Positions 54,688-64,000 of a stretch of DNA of 64,000 nt are shown in pieces; position 1 is the stretch's first letter; each line of letters starts with the position of its first letter. The position numbers were made by a program, and so were the translations under genes. This DNA is from Meconema thalassinum (taxonomy: Eukaryota > Arthropoda > Insecta > Orthoptera > Tettigoniidae). The notes below the pieces were generated by a model. It searched no databases. It saw only the letters and a list, made by a program, of their open reading frames with translations, and was not told the DNA's origin. The stretch covers positions 343,764,444-343,828,443 of the forward strand of contig OX336389.2 in the NCBI GenBank assembly GCA_946902985.2. The letters run 5' to 3'.

Positions 54688-54797
54688 CTCAGTTCATTCC
54701 CACTAATAACTAACATTTGAAATTAAAATTTTCAGCTTTTTTTTTACCTTGTTAATCTTTCAAACACGTTGACGATATTTAAAAATGATCGTTCTTG

Positions 54798-55168
54798 CTG
54801 ATTCATTCAGGGGCTTTGGATATCGTGGTCGTTGGCTCGTGTATTTTGGGTTGTGTGGAATCTGTCTGGTAACCTGTGTTATTGTGTTGGCTGTTTTAGT
54901 GTGTTTATTTGTAATCGGGCTAGGATTGGATAGGAGGAGGTCATGGTCTTAATTTAGGTAAAAGTATATAGGAGTAGAAGTAGGTAACCACGGAAAACTA
55001 CTTCGAGGATGGCAGTGGTGGGAATCGGGACATCTTCTCAGTTTTGCCTCACGAGTGTAGCCCGTTCCAGCCCTCAGACCAGAATTAAATTTCTGGGCAG
55101 GACCTGGAATCGAACCCGGACCTCGGGGGGCGACAGCGAAGAATGCTAGCCACTGCGCCACGAGGCGG
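54798..55168 (-). mobile_element. tRNA-derived SINE, family B
   Basis: Tail hairpin AGGGGCTTTGGATATCGTGG, GTAACCTGTGTTATTGTGTT, GATGGCAGTGGTGGGAATCG and the inverted head TGGAATCGAACCCGGACCTC...CCACTGCGCCACGAGGCGG. Diverged, with a shortened middle. Confidence 0.85.
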
Positions 55169-55488
55169 ACATTAGTGCTTGTGACCGTGTCAGTAGTACT
55201 TGGTATAAAAAGTTTACGTTTCTCTTAAACGCTATGAATGTTTCCTAACTGAAGGCTCTTTCAAATCTTGATCAAACTCCCAACAGACGTCTAAAGTGAA
55301 TCGATTAAAATAAATATTGAAGGTTAAGTTATTACGAGTTCGTTTCTCTCTTCTATGACCTCGGGGAATAATTACCCGTGAGAGCAAATTCTGCTGGTGG
55401 CCATGAAAAATACTCACGGCTTTGCAATATGTTTCTATAATTAAATACGTGAGTTTTTTTAACTACCGTGTGTATTGGGAATGATAAT

Positions 55489-55519
55489 CTAGGCCGCTTA
55501 AAACAACAATTATCATCAA
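55489..55519 (+). mobile_element. Hairpin mini-retroposon fragment
   Basis: CTAGGCCGCTTAAAACAACA and ATTATCATCAACA match the 3' half and tail of the mini-retroposons; the 5' arm of the hairpin is missing or deleted. No TSD was defined. Confidence 0.6.
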
Positions 55520-55981
55520 CAATATATATGGCACGGTCGCCCTGTCGGAGGAAGAGTCTCTCTCCTATTCTCTGTATCTCTGTTAGCATTGTCATTATCA
55601 TATACAGAGTGGTTCACTAGCCCCTTATTATTCAGTTTTATGAAACCCAACTAACATTACAATTCTCCTGATGGTCGATATTGCTCTGCGCACTGCCTGT
55701 GTGACAGCAATGTAAACTGAGCCATGGGCCTAGCAAAGGAAAAACGATCGTAATCACTTTCGCGCCAAATACTAAGGACCATTCTAAGAACATGTGATTG
55801 CTCCTTGAAAAACACACATATATGTAATACAATCGAATTACTAGGTTACGCCACGTGATCTGCAATATTAGAATGTTAAATGAACACTATAAACCATGAT
55901 TGAAGACTTTGACACGCATACTAACGTTCGAGGTGGAACAGCTTAGTTAACTAGTACCCGTGTAGCGCGCAATGTGTGCGT

Positions 55982-56067
55982 TGTCTCCGTGGCTGAGAAG
56001 GTTAAAGACCGATCTGGCGTGGTATGCGAGACTGAGCAGAATAGTGCTTCGAATCAAGACGTAGGCA
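55982..56067 (+). ncRNA. Solitary tRNA-like module with T-run
   Basis: A-box CCGTGGCTGAGAAGGTT and a B-box-like GCTTCGAATCA separated by a long variable region (Ser/Leu-like layout). A TTTTTT terminator follows at 56071-56076. The stems are poor, so it is probably a tRNA-derived pseudogene or Pol III unit. Confidence 0.5.
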
Positions 56068-56195
56068 AACTTTTTTGAACGACAGCCCGTGCTCCATTTT
56101 AGTGTGGATATAATATCAAGCCACACTTACAAAGTCACATTGCCACATTAATCACTTACGATGTATTCCTGTGCAGAGTAGCCTACATTTGAAAA

Positions 56196-56385
56196 AAGGA
56201 AGCTTGTAGTTTAACGTGACCGTTAATCTTGAGATCATGAGCCACGGGACCTCCTTTTTACGTGGAATCCGAACCACAGGACATGGCATTTCACTTCGAA
56301 AATCTCACATGCATTGACCGGGAATCGAACCCGGACCGCCTTGGTGAGAGGCATACAGCTAGACCGCTGAGCCACCACGCCCCCC
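56196..56385 (-). mobile_element. tRNA-derived SINE, family D
   Basis: The inverse of 33349-33540: AAGGAAGCTTGTAGTTTAAC, ATGAGCCACGGGACCTCC, GGAATCCGAACC, GGGAATCGAACCCGGACC and the head CCGCTGAGCCACCACGCC, next to a poly-C run (56381-56391). Confidence 0.88.
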
Positions 56386-57081
56386 CCCCCCTCCCACCCT
56401 ACATTTGATTTTGCTAATTTGGACACTAGACTTTCTTTATCTAAAACGTTCTTACCGCTTCGAATACGATTTTAGTCGTCGGGCATTAGAAATATTAAAG
56501 TTCACGTTCAAGGATAAGATTCATTTTCTTTTCTTCTGTTGCGATGGCTTTCAAATGTGCAGGTGTTCGCTTAACCCACGGTCACCTCGATCGCATCACC
56601 TAGCCACGTGCGTTTCCACTGCATTGTGGGTAGCTGAAACATTAAGTTATGGAGCTATGAGAATAATAGGAATATTGTAATGTTTTCGCGGTTTTTGGCT
56701 GTTCTTAATGCAACTGCCGTGCACTCTTAACACTCAAACTGGCATATCATTGGCATTTGTAGATTAATCAGTGAGGTGTTTACACTGGTATGGTATGATT
56801 ATTATACCCTCATCCACAAATTGGTATTGCTTTCAAGCTAAAAATCACTTTTAAGAAGCTACCATTGGCTGGAAATTCGCAATTAAATCTTCACCATCGT
56901 AGCCAATTTTAGGAAAATAGTTGCCTCAAAGAACAACGAGTTACAAGGTGGCGAAGAAGGTTCAAAGTTTTCTTTAATTCAAATTCCGCGTCATTAGGAC
57001 TAATAGTTCATGAGCCAATGCACATGAGACTTCATTTTGCTGTTCTCAGCGGCGTCAATATTTGAGGTTTCTTATTAAACT
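56386..57081. other. Unassigned spacer
   Basis: Contains an ORF at 56405-56680 without recognisable motif, and GCATTGTGGGTA at about 56621, reminiscent of a ZNF143-type site; not convincing alone. Confidence 0.35.
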
Positions 57082-57300
57082 TTAGGGGCTTGGACATCGT
57101 GATCATCACATTCTGGTGTTCTGGTGTGTGTTTAAATTTGTCTATAACCTATGTTATTACGGTGTCGGTAGTAGTTTGTGTATTTGTAACTGAAGGTAGG
57201 AGTGTTAAGGAGGTGGCAGTTTTCTTAAATTTCGAACCATCCCAGCATTTTATCTGGAGTAGAAGTGGGATACCACGGAAAGCCACTTCCAGGATGACTT
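57082..57300 (-). mobile_element. SINE family B, head missing
   Basis: Tail hairpin remnant TTAGGGGCTTGGACATCGTG, ACCATCCCAGCATTTTATCT and ACGGAAAGCCACTTCCAGGA, where it stops before the tRNA-like part. Confidence 0.75.
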
Positions 57301-57589
57301 AGGTTGGTCTCGAGTAGATGATAAAGATTTGAAAATCAATTCCACATGCATGCCAACACACTTCATTTTGTTTGTATGAAAATAATCCTACCTGAAAATT
57401 CATTCAGCAGACGCTCATTTAGTAAGTAGCTTTCGTTACTGATAATTTCAATTTCTCTCTTACCATATCTTTAGAAAGAAAAGTCATGTTAACAATCGAA
57501 TGAACTCAATACGATACGGTTTTCCTCATTAGTGATTAATTCTTTCTTTCTTAGTCAGTTTATCCTCCAGGTATTCTTTTCCCACGGAC

Positions 57590-58022
57590 TCAGCGAGGGA
57601 TCACACCTTTACCGCCTCTACGGGCAGTGTCCTGGAGCTTGAGACATTGGATCGGTGGATACAACTGGGGAGGTGGGACTAGCACCTCGTCCAGGAGGCC
57701 TCAACTGCAAAGCGAACAGTGGGCCTCACGAAGGATGGGAAGAATGGGAGGGATAGACAAGGAAGAGGGAAGGAGGCGGCCGTGGTCTGACGGTAGGTAC
57801 CATCCCGCATTTGCCCGAAGACGAAGTGGGAAACCACGGAAACCATTTCGAGGATGGCTGAGATGGGAATCGAACCCCCTCTACTCACTTAGACCACCCG
57901 AGGCTGAGTAGACCCCGTTCCAGTACTCATACCACTTTTCAAATTTCGTCGCAGAGCCGGGAATCGAACGGCGGACCTCCGGGGTGGCAGCTAAGCATGC
58001 TGACCACTACACCACGGAGGCA
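57590..58022 (-). mobile_element. SINE, family B head with alternative tail
   Basis: The right part (57770-58022) is family B: GGCGGCCGTGGTCTGACGGT, GATGGCTGAGATGGGAATCG, inverted head GGGAATCGAACGGCGGACCT...CCACTACACCACGGAGGC. The left part (GCGAGGGATCACACCTTTAC, GTGTCCTGGAGCTTGAGACA) resembles the tail half of the SINE at 14365-14716. This implies a second 3' module on a related head. Confidence 0.75.
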
Positions 58023-58345
58023 ACTGGATGAATTAATACTGTTTTATATTTGTCGAACGTAAGAATGAGGAATGGTTTCCATCCCGAGGTTACAGAAGGT
58101 TTTGACGCGACACGTGTGGTGGCCTGAGTGAATCTGATTTTCCCATTAAACCACCCTGAATATGCTGGGTACCTTGTTTTCGTTTTACAGATCATTATGT
58201 CGTCGTCGTCCAACCTGGCTTTGTACCATAGGATAAAAAACGGTCCTTTTCAGGACAAATAAAAAAAATCACTCGTTGGTACAGGTACATAAGTGGCCAT
58301 AGTAGGCCTACATCCACTGTAAACGACATTAAGCAAAAAAACATG

Positions 58346-58435
58346 TACCAGGCCGGGGATCGAACCTGCCACCAGGCAACTTGCCTGACGCAACAGCAGA
58401 AATGGATGATATAGCCACCTTAGCTACTGATGGCC
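58346..58435 (-). ncRNA. Solitary tRNA-like module with T-run
   Basis: On the minus strand: A-box-like TCAGTAGCTAAGGTGGCTA, a long variable region, B-box GGTTCGATCCCCGG, then seven T residues (A-run at 58335-58341 on the plus strand). Length about 90 nt. Not a canonical tRNA. Confidence 0.55.
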
Positions 58436-59652
58436 CTAGCGAATTTCTGGCACGTATTGAATCTATTCGTAGCCCCCAAGACATCTTTCCAATCTTTTGA
58501 AATACAACCGTGCCATACAGCTTTTTATAATATTTGTAATATCCAAGATACTACTTCCGTGGAATTGATAGTAGTTCGAGTAATCATGTCGCTCATGTAC
58601 TTGTTTCAATAATAGATCAAATCATAATTCAGATAAAGAATGTAGTCCTTTTTTAACGTACTATTTTTATCCAATAGATTTAATAATACATTATGTAGGT
58701 TATTTGTTTATTTATTATATTCTAATTTGCATTATTCATCTTGTATAAAATATTTGCTAATTGGTGTATTTAATAATAAGTATATTCTATATTTTGCTCT
58801 GTTAGTTATTAAGCTAGGTTTAGTTTCTTATTACAAAATCTCAGGCCAGAACATTGTATACGCTACATAAAGGGGCTCTTTAGTCTCAGTGGCATTTCTT
58901 TATGAATAAATTCAAATTCAAACGTAAGGTGGTGTTATTCGGAGCTGTGATCGTTTAAAACATGCATTATAGATGAGGTCATTGAAATAACACTACCGCT
59001 AATGATTTCTACTATATTCGGGACCATGAACTCAACGGTAAAGTTGTACTAAGGAGCAGGTAGTAATGTGTTTAGGATGACTATGATATACGCGTTAGTT
59101 GGGTTGCCTTCCTTAAAAAAAAAAAAAAAAAAAAGGGGGCTGGAGAACCACTCTGTATATAAAACGCTCAAGGTGTATGTTTAACAAAACTCGAACTCTT
59201 AATCCAGAGGGAGTTAGAAGGTGCGGTTTCTGCCAAAATCTTCCAAATCGTCTCAATAGTGCAGGAAAAATCTAGCATTTCTTGAAAAGTCAACGGAAAT
59301 ATATTTCTTAAAAAAGTGTATTTAAGCAAATAATCAACAAGACTATATCCCCTGGCAGAACTGTGTCACGTCCAGCCCGCATAACACGAGGGCCGGGTGG
59401 GTGTCTACACACATGGGGCGCTCACATGTAACCGATTTTGCATTCAAAAGAAACAGAATTACCCGCAACAGTGACGAATTGCACTCTGATTTCATAAATA
59501 TTGGCAATTACTTTTAAAAGTGCGTTTAAACAAATAAACAAAAAGTCCGCATAACAGTAAAGCCGGGCGGGTGGTTTTTGCACATGCGAGATTTCTCGCA
59601 CAGGTCCTCTATTAGCCTACTTTCGATTTTTGCAAAAAATTAAAGTAGCCTT
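58436..59652. other. Spacer with poly-A and direct repeats
   Basis: A 20-nt A-run lies at 59115-59134, next to GGGGGCTGGAGAACCACTCT, which is the inverse of 55598-55620. A diverged direct repeat (CCGCATAACA...GGGCCGGGTGGGTG / CCGCATAACAGTAAAGCCGG) lies at about 59376 and 59547. No gene supported. Confidence 0.5.
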
Positions 59653-60375
59653 ATGAGATCTACACAGGGCCAAAAATTGTGTGTCAGCCTGTGTGTGTGT
59701 GTGTATGTGTGTGCCATTTGGTGTGTCTGTCCCCCACCCCCCTATCAATTCAAACATGGCGAAACTGAATTGAACGAAATTTGGTACAGAGGTAGCACTA
59801 GCAAAGGGCACCTCAGTGTCATGTTTTATATCGCCGCCATCTTGACGGAAACGTAATGGTGGCCACCGAAATGTTCAAACCTTATATCAAATTATTCTAA
59901 AAAATAACTCAAAAGTAAATATGTTTAAAAATATAAATAATATTAAAAATAAACTAACCTAATCATCTGATCTCTACCAAATTTTGCAACAACTACAAGG
60001 TCGTCAGCCCAATAGTTTGAAGATGGCGACCGTGTATGTGTGCAAATCGATCCCCCCCCCCCCTATCAATTCAAACACAACGAAACAAAATCGAACCAAC
60101 TTTGGTACAGAGGTAGCACTAGCAAGGGACAACTCAGTGTCGCGTTGTATATCGCCGCCATCATAACAAAAAAGAAATAGTGCCCATCCAAATGTTCTGA
60201 GCTTAAATCAGATTACGACTAACCTAATCATCCGATCTCTACCAAATTTTACAGTAATATAGGCTACCTTAATTTGGGAAGCGTCTTTTGCCCAAACTGC
60301 AAGGCCTTCAGCCAAATAGTTTCAAGATGGCGAATGTATGAACCATGCAAGTATTATAGCCTAACCGTGACTTAC
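59653..60375 (+). repeat. 350-bp-class repeat, two copies in tandem
   Basis: Copy 2 (about 59653-60030) and copy 3 (about 60031-60375) are adjacent in the same orientation, each starting with a TGTGTG(C/T)-rich part, a poly-C run and CTATCAATTCAAAC, then TTTGGTACAGAGGTAGCACT, a TATATCGCCGCCATC segment and an AAGATGGCGA end. Copy 1 lies at 53455-53765. Confidence 0.85.
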
Positions 60376-60551
60376 GATGCAACAAGGCCTGGCCTTACGA
60401 AATACGCTCATCGTACATAGGGAGGTTTAAACTGTCCTCAAGGAGGTGACCGGTAGGATATTAGCATTTTAAAATAGAATATGTAACCGCAGTAGTGACT
60501 AACAGTTCAGGCTGACCGTGCCATATCGTGCTTGTCCGTGCCGTCCATATA

Positions 60552-62016
60552 CACACATCAAAAAAAGTTTTGCATCACCTCGGTTCCCAGATCTCCGGCA
60601 TATAGACGTTGACTGTGTATATTGTATCCAAGATACAGTCCCTTTGACTGTTCATAGATGTCACTAAAACTGCTCAAAGGTGTAAACAACCATGCATGAG
60701 CAGGGCCTATTAGACGGAGGGGGTACGACAGCCGATCAGTTCCAGTCATTCCACCAGGACGAAGGTACGCTGCTCATGTTGTCTGTAGTTCTACCATGCC
60801 TAGAAGGTCAATACCGCAGTTCGATCGCGTCCGCATTGTTACTTTGTGTCAAGAAGGGCTCTCAACAAGGGAAGTTTCCAGGCGTCTCAGAGTGAACCAA
60901 AGCGATGTTGTTCGGACATGGAGGTGGTACAGAGATACAGGAACTGTCGATGACAGGCCTCGCTCAGGCCGCCCAAGGGCTACTACTGTAGTGGATGACC
61001 GCTACTTACGGATTGCCGCTCGGAGGAACCCTGACAGCAATGCCACCATGTTGAATAATGCGTTTCGTTCAGCCACAGGACGTCGTGTTTCAACTCAAAC
61101 TGTGCGCAATAGGCTGCATGATGCGCAACTTCACTCCCGACGTCCATGGCGAGGTCCAGCTTTGCAACCCCGACACCATGCAGCGCGGTACAGATGGGCC
61201 CAACAACATGCTGAATGGACCCCACGGAATTGGCATCACGTTCTCTTCACCGATGAGTGTCGCATATGCCTTCAACCAGACAATCGTCGGAGACGTGTTT
61301 GGAGGCACCCTGGTCAGGCTGAACGTCTTAGACACACTGTCCAGCGAGTGCAGCAAGGTGGTGGTTCCCTGATGTTTTGGGGTGGCATTATGTGGGGCCG
61401 ACGTACGCCACTGGTGGTCATGGAAGGCTCCGAAACGGCTTTACGATACCTGAATGACATCCTCCGACCCATAGTGCAACCATATCGGCAGAATATTGGA
61501 GAGGCATTTGTCTTCATGGACGACAATTCTCGACCTCATCGTGCACATCTTGTGAATGCGTTCCTTCAAGATAACGACATCGCTCGACTACAGCGGCCAG
61601 CATGTTCGCCAGACATGAACCCTATCGAACATGCCTGGGATATGTTGAAAAGGGCTGTTTATGGACGTCTTGACCCACCAACCACTCTGAGAGATTTACG
61701 CCGAATTGTCGTTGAGGAGTGGGACAATTTGGACCAACAGTGTCTTGATGAACTTGTGGATAGTATGCCACGGCGAATACAGGCATGCATCAATGCAAGA
61801 GGACGTGCTACTGGGTATTAGAGGTAGTGGTGTGTACTGCAATCTGGACCACAAATGCTGAAAGTCTAGCTGTATGATGGTACAACATGCAATGTGTGGG
61901 TCTCATGAGCAATAAAACGAGCTGAAATGTTGTTTGTGTTGATCTCTATTCCCTTTGTATTTAACGGTTCCGGAACTCTTGGAACCGAGGTGATGCAAAA
62001 CTTTTTTTGATGTGTG
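60552..62016 (+). mobile_element. Tc1/mariner transposon, copy 3 of 3
   Basis: 1465 bp, TA duplications at 60550-60551 and 62017-62018, 36-bp terminal inverted repeats at 60552-60587 and 61981-62016. Inverse orientation to copies 1 and 2. AATAAA at 61911-61916 lies 90 bp after the stop codon and could serve as polyadenylation signal. Confidence 0.97.
60796..61821 (+). CDS. Tc1/mariner transposase (DD34E), copy 3, W267R
   Basis: A 341-residue frame with the complete DNA-binding domain and the D153/D243/E278 triad. Compared with the majority it has W44 in place of R (TWRWYRDTG, in the first helix-turn-helix region) and R267 in place of W (LQRPACSPDMNPIE). Position 267 lies 11 residues before the catalytic Glu in a segment that is strongly conserved in the family (usually W), so this copy may be weakened although no stop or frameshift is present. 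The ATG at 60796 follows the TTCTACC context as in the other copies. Confidence 0.93.
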   Translation: MPRRSIPQFDRVRIVTLCQEGLSTREVSRRLRVNQSDVVRTWRWYRDTGTVDDRPRSGRPRATTVVDDRYLRIAARRNPDSNATMLNNAFRSATGRRVSTQTVRNRLHDAQLHSRRPWRGPALQPRHHAARYRWAQQHAEWTPRNWHHVLFTDECRICLQPDNRRRRVWRHPGQAERLRHTVQRVQQGGGSLMFWGGIMWGRRTPLVVMEGSETALRYLNDILRPIVQPYRQNIGEAFVFMDDNSRPHRAHLVNAFLQDNDIARLQRPACSPDMNPIEHAWDMLKRAVYGRLDPPTTLRDLRRIVVEEWDNLDQQCLDELVDSMPRRIQACINARGRATGY

Positions 62017-62196
62017 TATTTCCGTAACTTCGTAAGTTCATATCCTTTTAGGAATGTACTGAACCAAAAAAATACATATTTAGTATCAAATGGTTTATAG
62101 AAACGGCAGAAAACGCCAATGAAATCGTTGTTTGTAAGACAAAACAAAATATCATGGAGTTTTATTAAACCAGTTGTTAACCAAGTATTGCTGTAC

Positions 62197-62268
62197 GGCA
62201 TCTGTGGCGTAGTGGTAGCGACCTGGAGTCATAGTCTGGAGATTCGTGGATCAAATCCCAGCAGGTTC
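62197..62268 (+). ncRNA. Solitary tRNA-like module with T-run
   Basis: A-box TGGCGTAGTGGTAGCG and B-box-like GGATCAAATCCC at tRNA spacing (72 nt total). A six-T run follows at 62276-62281. The acceptor arms do not pair well, so it is not called a tRNA gene. Confidence 0.5.
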
Positions 62269-62369
62269 AAATACCTTTTTTGTTTTGTATTTATTGATTT
62301 ATAACTACTCACACGTTATAATGTTCAGCATATATAGTGTGTATTTGCAATCGAAAATATTATATAGCC

Positions 62370-62765
62370 TACTAGCTATTCCCGGCATGCGTTGCAATGC
62401 CAATCAAAGACAGAAAGGAAGATAATAATAATAATGAACCCGGTGGCGTGAACTGTATTGGAATAGACAGCGATACCAGATAACACGGCGGGCTGCTGAC
62501 AGTCTCCTCATGTCACCTCGCGATGAATCAGCAAGCTATTCTCACACCTGGCATTGCGGTGTCATATGTATACAGATTATGCAATTGGTTTACTGTGGGA
62601 TTTAAGGGTTCCTGTTAAGTCCCTCCCCCTTTTGTGTTACATAAATAATTTTTAGCCAGAAACCTTCCTTGGAGTGCACACACCAACCCTCCCTAATTTC
62701 ATCGCAATCGGATGAATGGTATATGCACGCATAGGGGACAGACAGACAGACAGACAAACTATCCC
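62370..62765 (+). repeat. Dispersed repeat with (ACAG)n, LINE/RTE-tail-like
   Basis: Begins TAGCTATTCCCGGCATGCGT and ends with CCCTAATTTCATCGCAATCG, GGTATATGCACGCATAGGGG and four ACAG units. The order 'tagct-ccc-gcatgcgttgc ... aatttcatcgaaatcgg ... gacagacaga' is a familiar arthropod repeat pattern, often linked to RTE-type LINEs. No coding sequence. Confidence 0.55.
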
Positions 62766-62872
62766 GTAATATTGATTTTTAAATTTATAAATATATACTT
62801 ATAACACCACATATTTCAACACTTGACTACAGCGATTAAAATTCGTCGTCCTTGATCCGTGGTAGAGTCTAT

Positions 62873-63180
62873 TGTTGTTGTTGATTCTCTAGGGGTTTTG
62901 CGGCATCATGGTCTTGTAGCCCCTTTGGGTGTGTGTAGAACTTGTCTGATAACCTGTGTCACTGTGATGTCTGTAGGCTTACTAGTGTGTGTGTGTGTTC
63001 TTTTATACGAGGAAGGATTTGGGTAGGAAGCTGTTGTTGTTTCATTTGAGATGCATGGACATCATGCTCATTTAGCCCTGTGTACTTGGGTGAGTGTTGA
63101 ATTTTGTCTGATAACCTGTGTTGTTGTGATGGCTGTATTAGTGTGTGTGTGTGTGTGTGTATATAATTCAGGTGAGGATT
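62873..63180 (-). mobile_element. Two SINE family B 3' ends in tandem
   Basis: Two tail segments in the same orientation, each with the TTGTTGTTG(T)...hairpin...TAGCCC motif and the GTCTGATAACCTGTGT motif: about 62873-63028 and 63029-63180. Both stop before the middle of the SINE. The second replaces the first after AGGATTTGGGTAGGAAGC, so it was inserted in, or joined to, the first. Confidence 0.75.
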
Positions 63181-64000
63181 CAACCAATCAACGTATAATA
63201 TCTGTATAGCACGTTGTATTTCAACCAGCTACTACAGTCAACATTCAATTATACTCTTTGAAAAGTACAGAGAGTTCTAACTATACCCATGCATTTATGA
63301 GAAAGTAGGCTATATGTTCTTTACTGAACATCTTGTTTTTATAATTCGTATTTCGTTTTAAGCGGTGTCGAATTATCGATGTTTTGCTATATCCTCTGTG
63401 GTCCATTCATTCTAGAACTTGTTGTACACATTGGCAATAAATTCGTAGGATACCTTATATTGTTTATGTCACATATATAAAAATAACAAATAAGTTAAAT
63501 ATCTGAGTAACTAGAAAGGGAGGAAAGAGAAAACACAACTTTTTTTTATTAGATCAAACAAAATGAAGTCTCGGTATGCCTTCTCTTATGTTTGGTTCTT
63601 TATTGCATTCGCTCAGTAGGTAATTGCCTGCGCAAACACATTTTAATGCATCTTTCCTGCTATTCTCCACATCAGTAACTAGCACGAAACAACTTCAAAG
63701 CTTCTGAATGTATTGCTTTACGAAGAAGGTGACTTTAAATCACTGTTGGCCGTCCAGGGAACCTGGACCGGGCACTTCTCAACGCTCGACCCAGTTCAGG
63801 AAGGTATAAGAAAAAGGAAGTGGGCGTGGTGCTGGCGTGCGCTCCTCTCAGGCTGAGAGGAAGTCATCTCTTATTAAATAAAAAAGCGAGAGCAGAATTT
63901 AATAGGACAATTTCATTCAATGGAAATTTACAAGACATGTCGGACCAACAGTCAGGTGACGCACAATGGGGCGTATAACAACTCACCCTAGCGGAAGACG
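63181..64000. other. Unassigned spacer to the window end
   Basis: No gene, tRNA-like module or terminal repeat recognised. Confidence 0.4.

Noticed and set aside
56600..56640. Bidirectional promoter with E-box CACGTG and GCATTGTGGGTA
   Set aside because: Single short motifs without CpG enrichment, an exon or a TATA box; chance is a sufficient explanation.

Overview
The window is eukaryotic, repeat-dominated DNA from an arthropod, most likely an insect with a large genome. Reasons: AT-rich sequence with intron-like spacing and only short isolated exon candidates; several insect-type tRNA-derived SINE families; and Tc1/mariner, hAT, PIF/Harbinger, Helitron and non-LTR elements, often nested. 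The SINE mix suggests a polyneopteran insect, but this is a weak inference. No bacterial operons, CRISPR arrays or confident functional tRNA/rRNA genes were seen.

Layout. 1-2.6 kb: a 77-bp tandem repeat and a Tc1-like fragment. 2.7-5.4 kb: a cluster of ATTACGTAAT palindromes, a SINE with a clear target-site duplication (TSD), and the first of three almost identical, apparently intact Tc1/mariner elements (3973-5437, 30839-32303, 60552-62016). 5.9-9.4 kb: a host-like exon candidate, an internally deleted PIF/Harbinger element with TTA TSDs, and a decayed second Tc1 family. 12.0-12.9 kb: a short hAT derivative. 13-25 kb: mostly SINEs plus three good host exon candidates or signals (a terminal exon at 14907-15005; a promoter and first exon at 16968-17302). 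26.0-28.6 kb: a decayed Helitron whose helicase is split by a 5'-truncated LINE flanked by a 29-bp TSD; the Helitron 3' hairpin and CTAG end survive. 29.6-33.1 kb: a region with repeated CTCATGAG-type motifs, interrupted by Tc1 copy 2. 36.3-41.8 kb: a 5.5-kb satellite built from alternating 20- and 29-bp monomers. 43.15-46.13 kb: a nearly complete ZBED-like hAT transposon with a perfect 8-bp TSD and three disabling lesions. 47-49.6 kb: another hAT remnant and a THAP-like ORF. 50.7-51.3 kb: a LINE-like C-terminal ORF. 53-64 kb: SINEs, a 350-bp repeat rich in YY1/Pho-like motifs, and Tc1 copy 3.

The most unusual signal is a set of roughly 50-bp mini-insertions (24026-24075, 41627-41677, 54633-54687, and a fragment at 55489-55519). 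Each of the first three has its own 10-14-bp TSD and consists of almost nothing but a GGGGC...GCCCC hairpin plus an AACAACAAT(T/A)A-type tail. A hairpin with the same core ends the long SINEs in this window. This suggests that the hairpin is the recognition module of a LINE machinery and can be retroposed alone. A second theme is a set of five solitary tRNA-like modules of different sequence, each closely followed by a T-run. Few host genes can be supported; most of the DNA is the record of successive insertions, with the Tc1 family the most recent.
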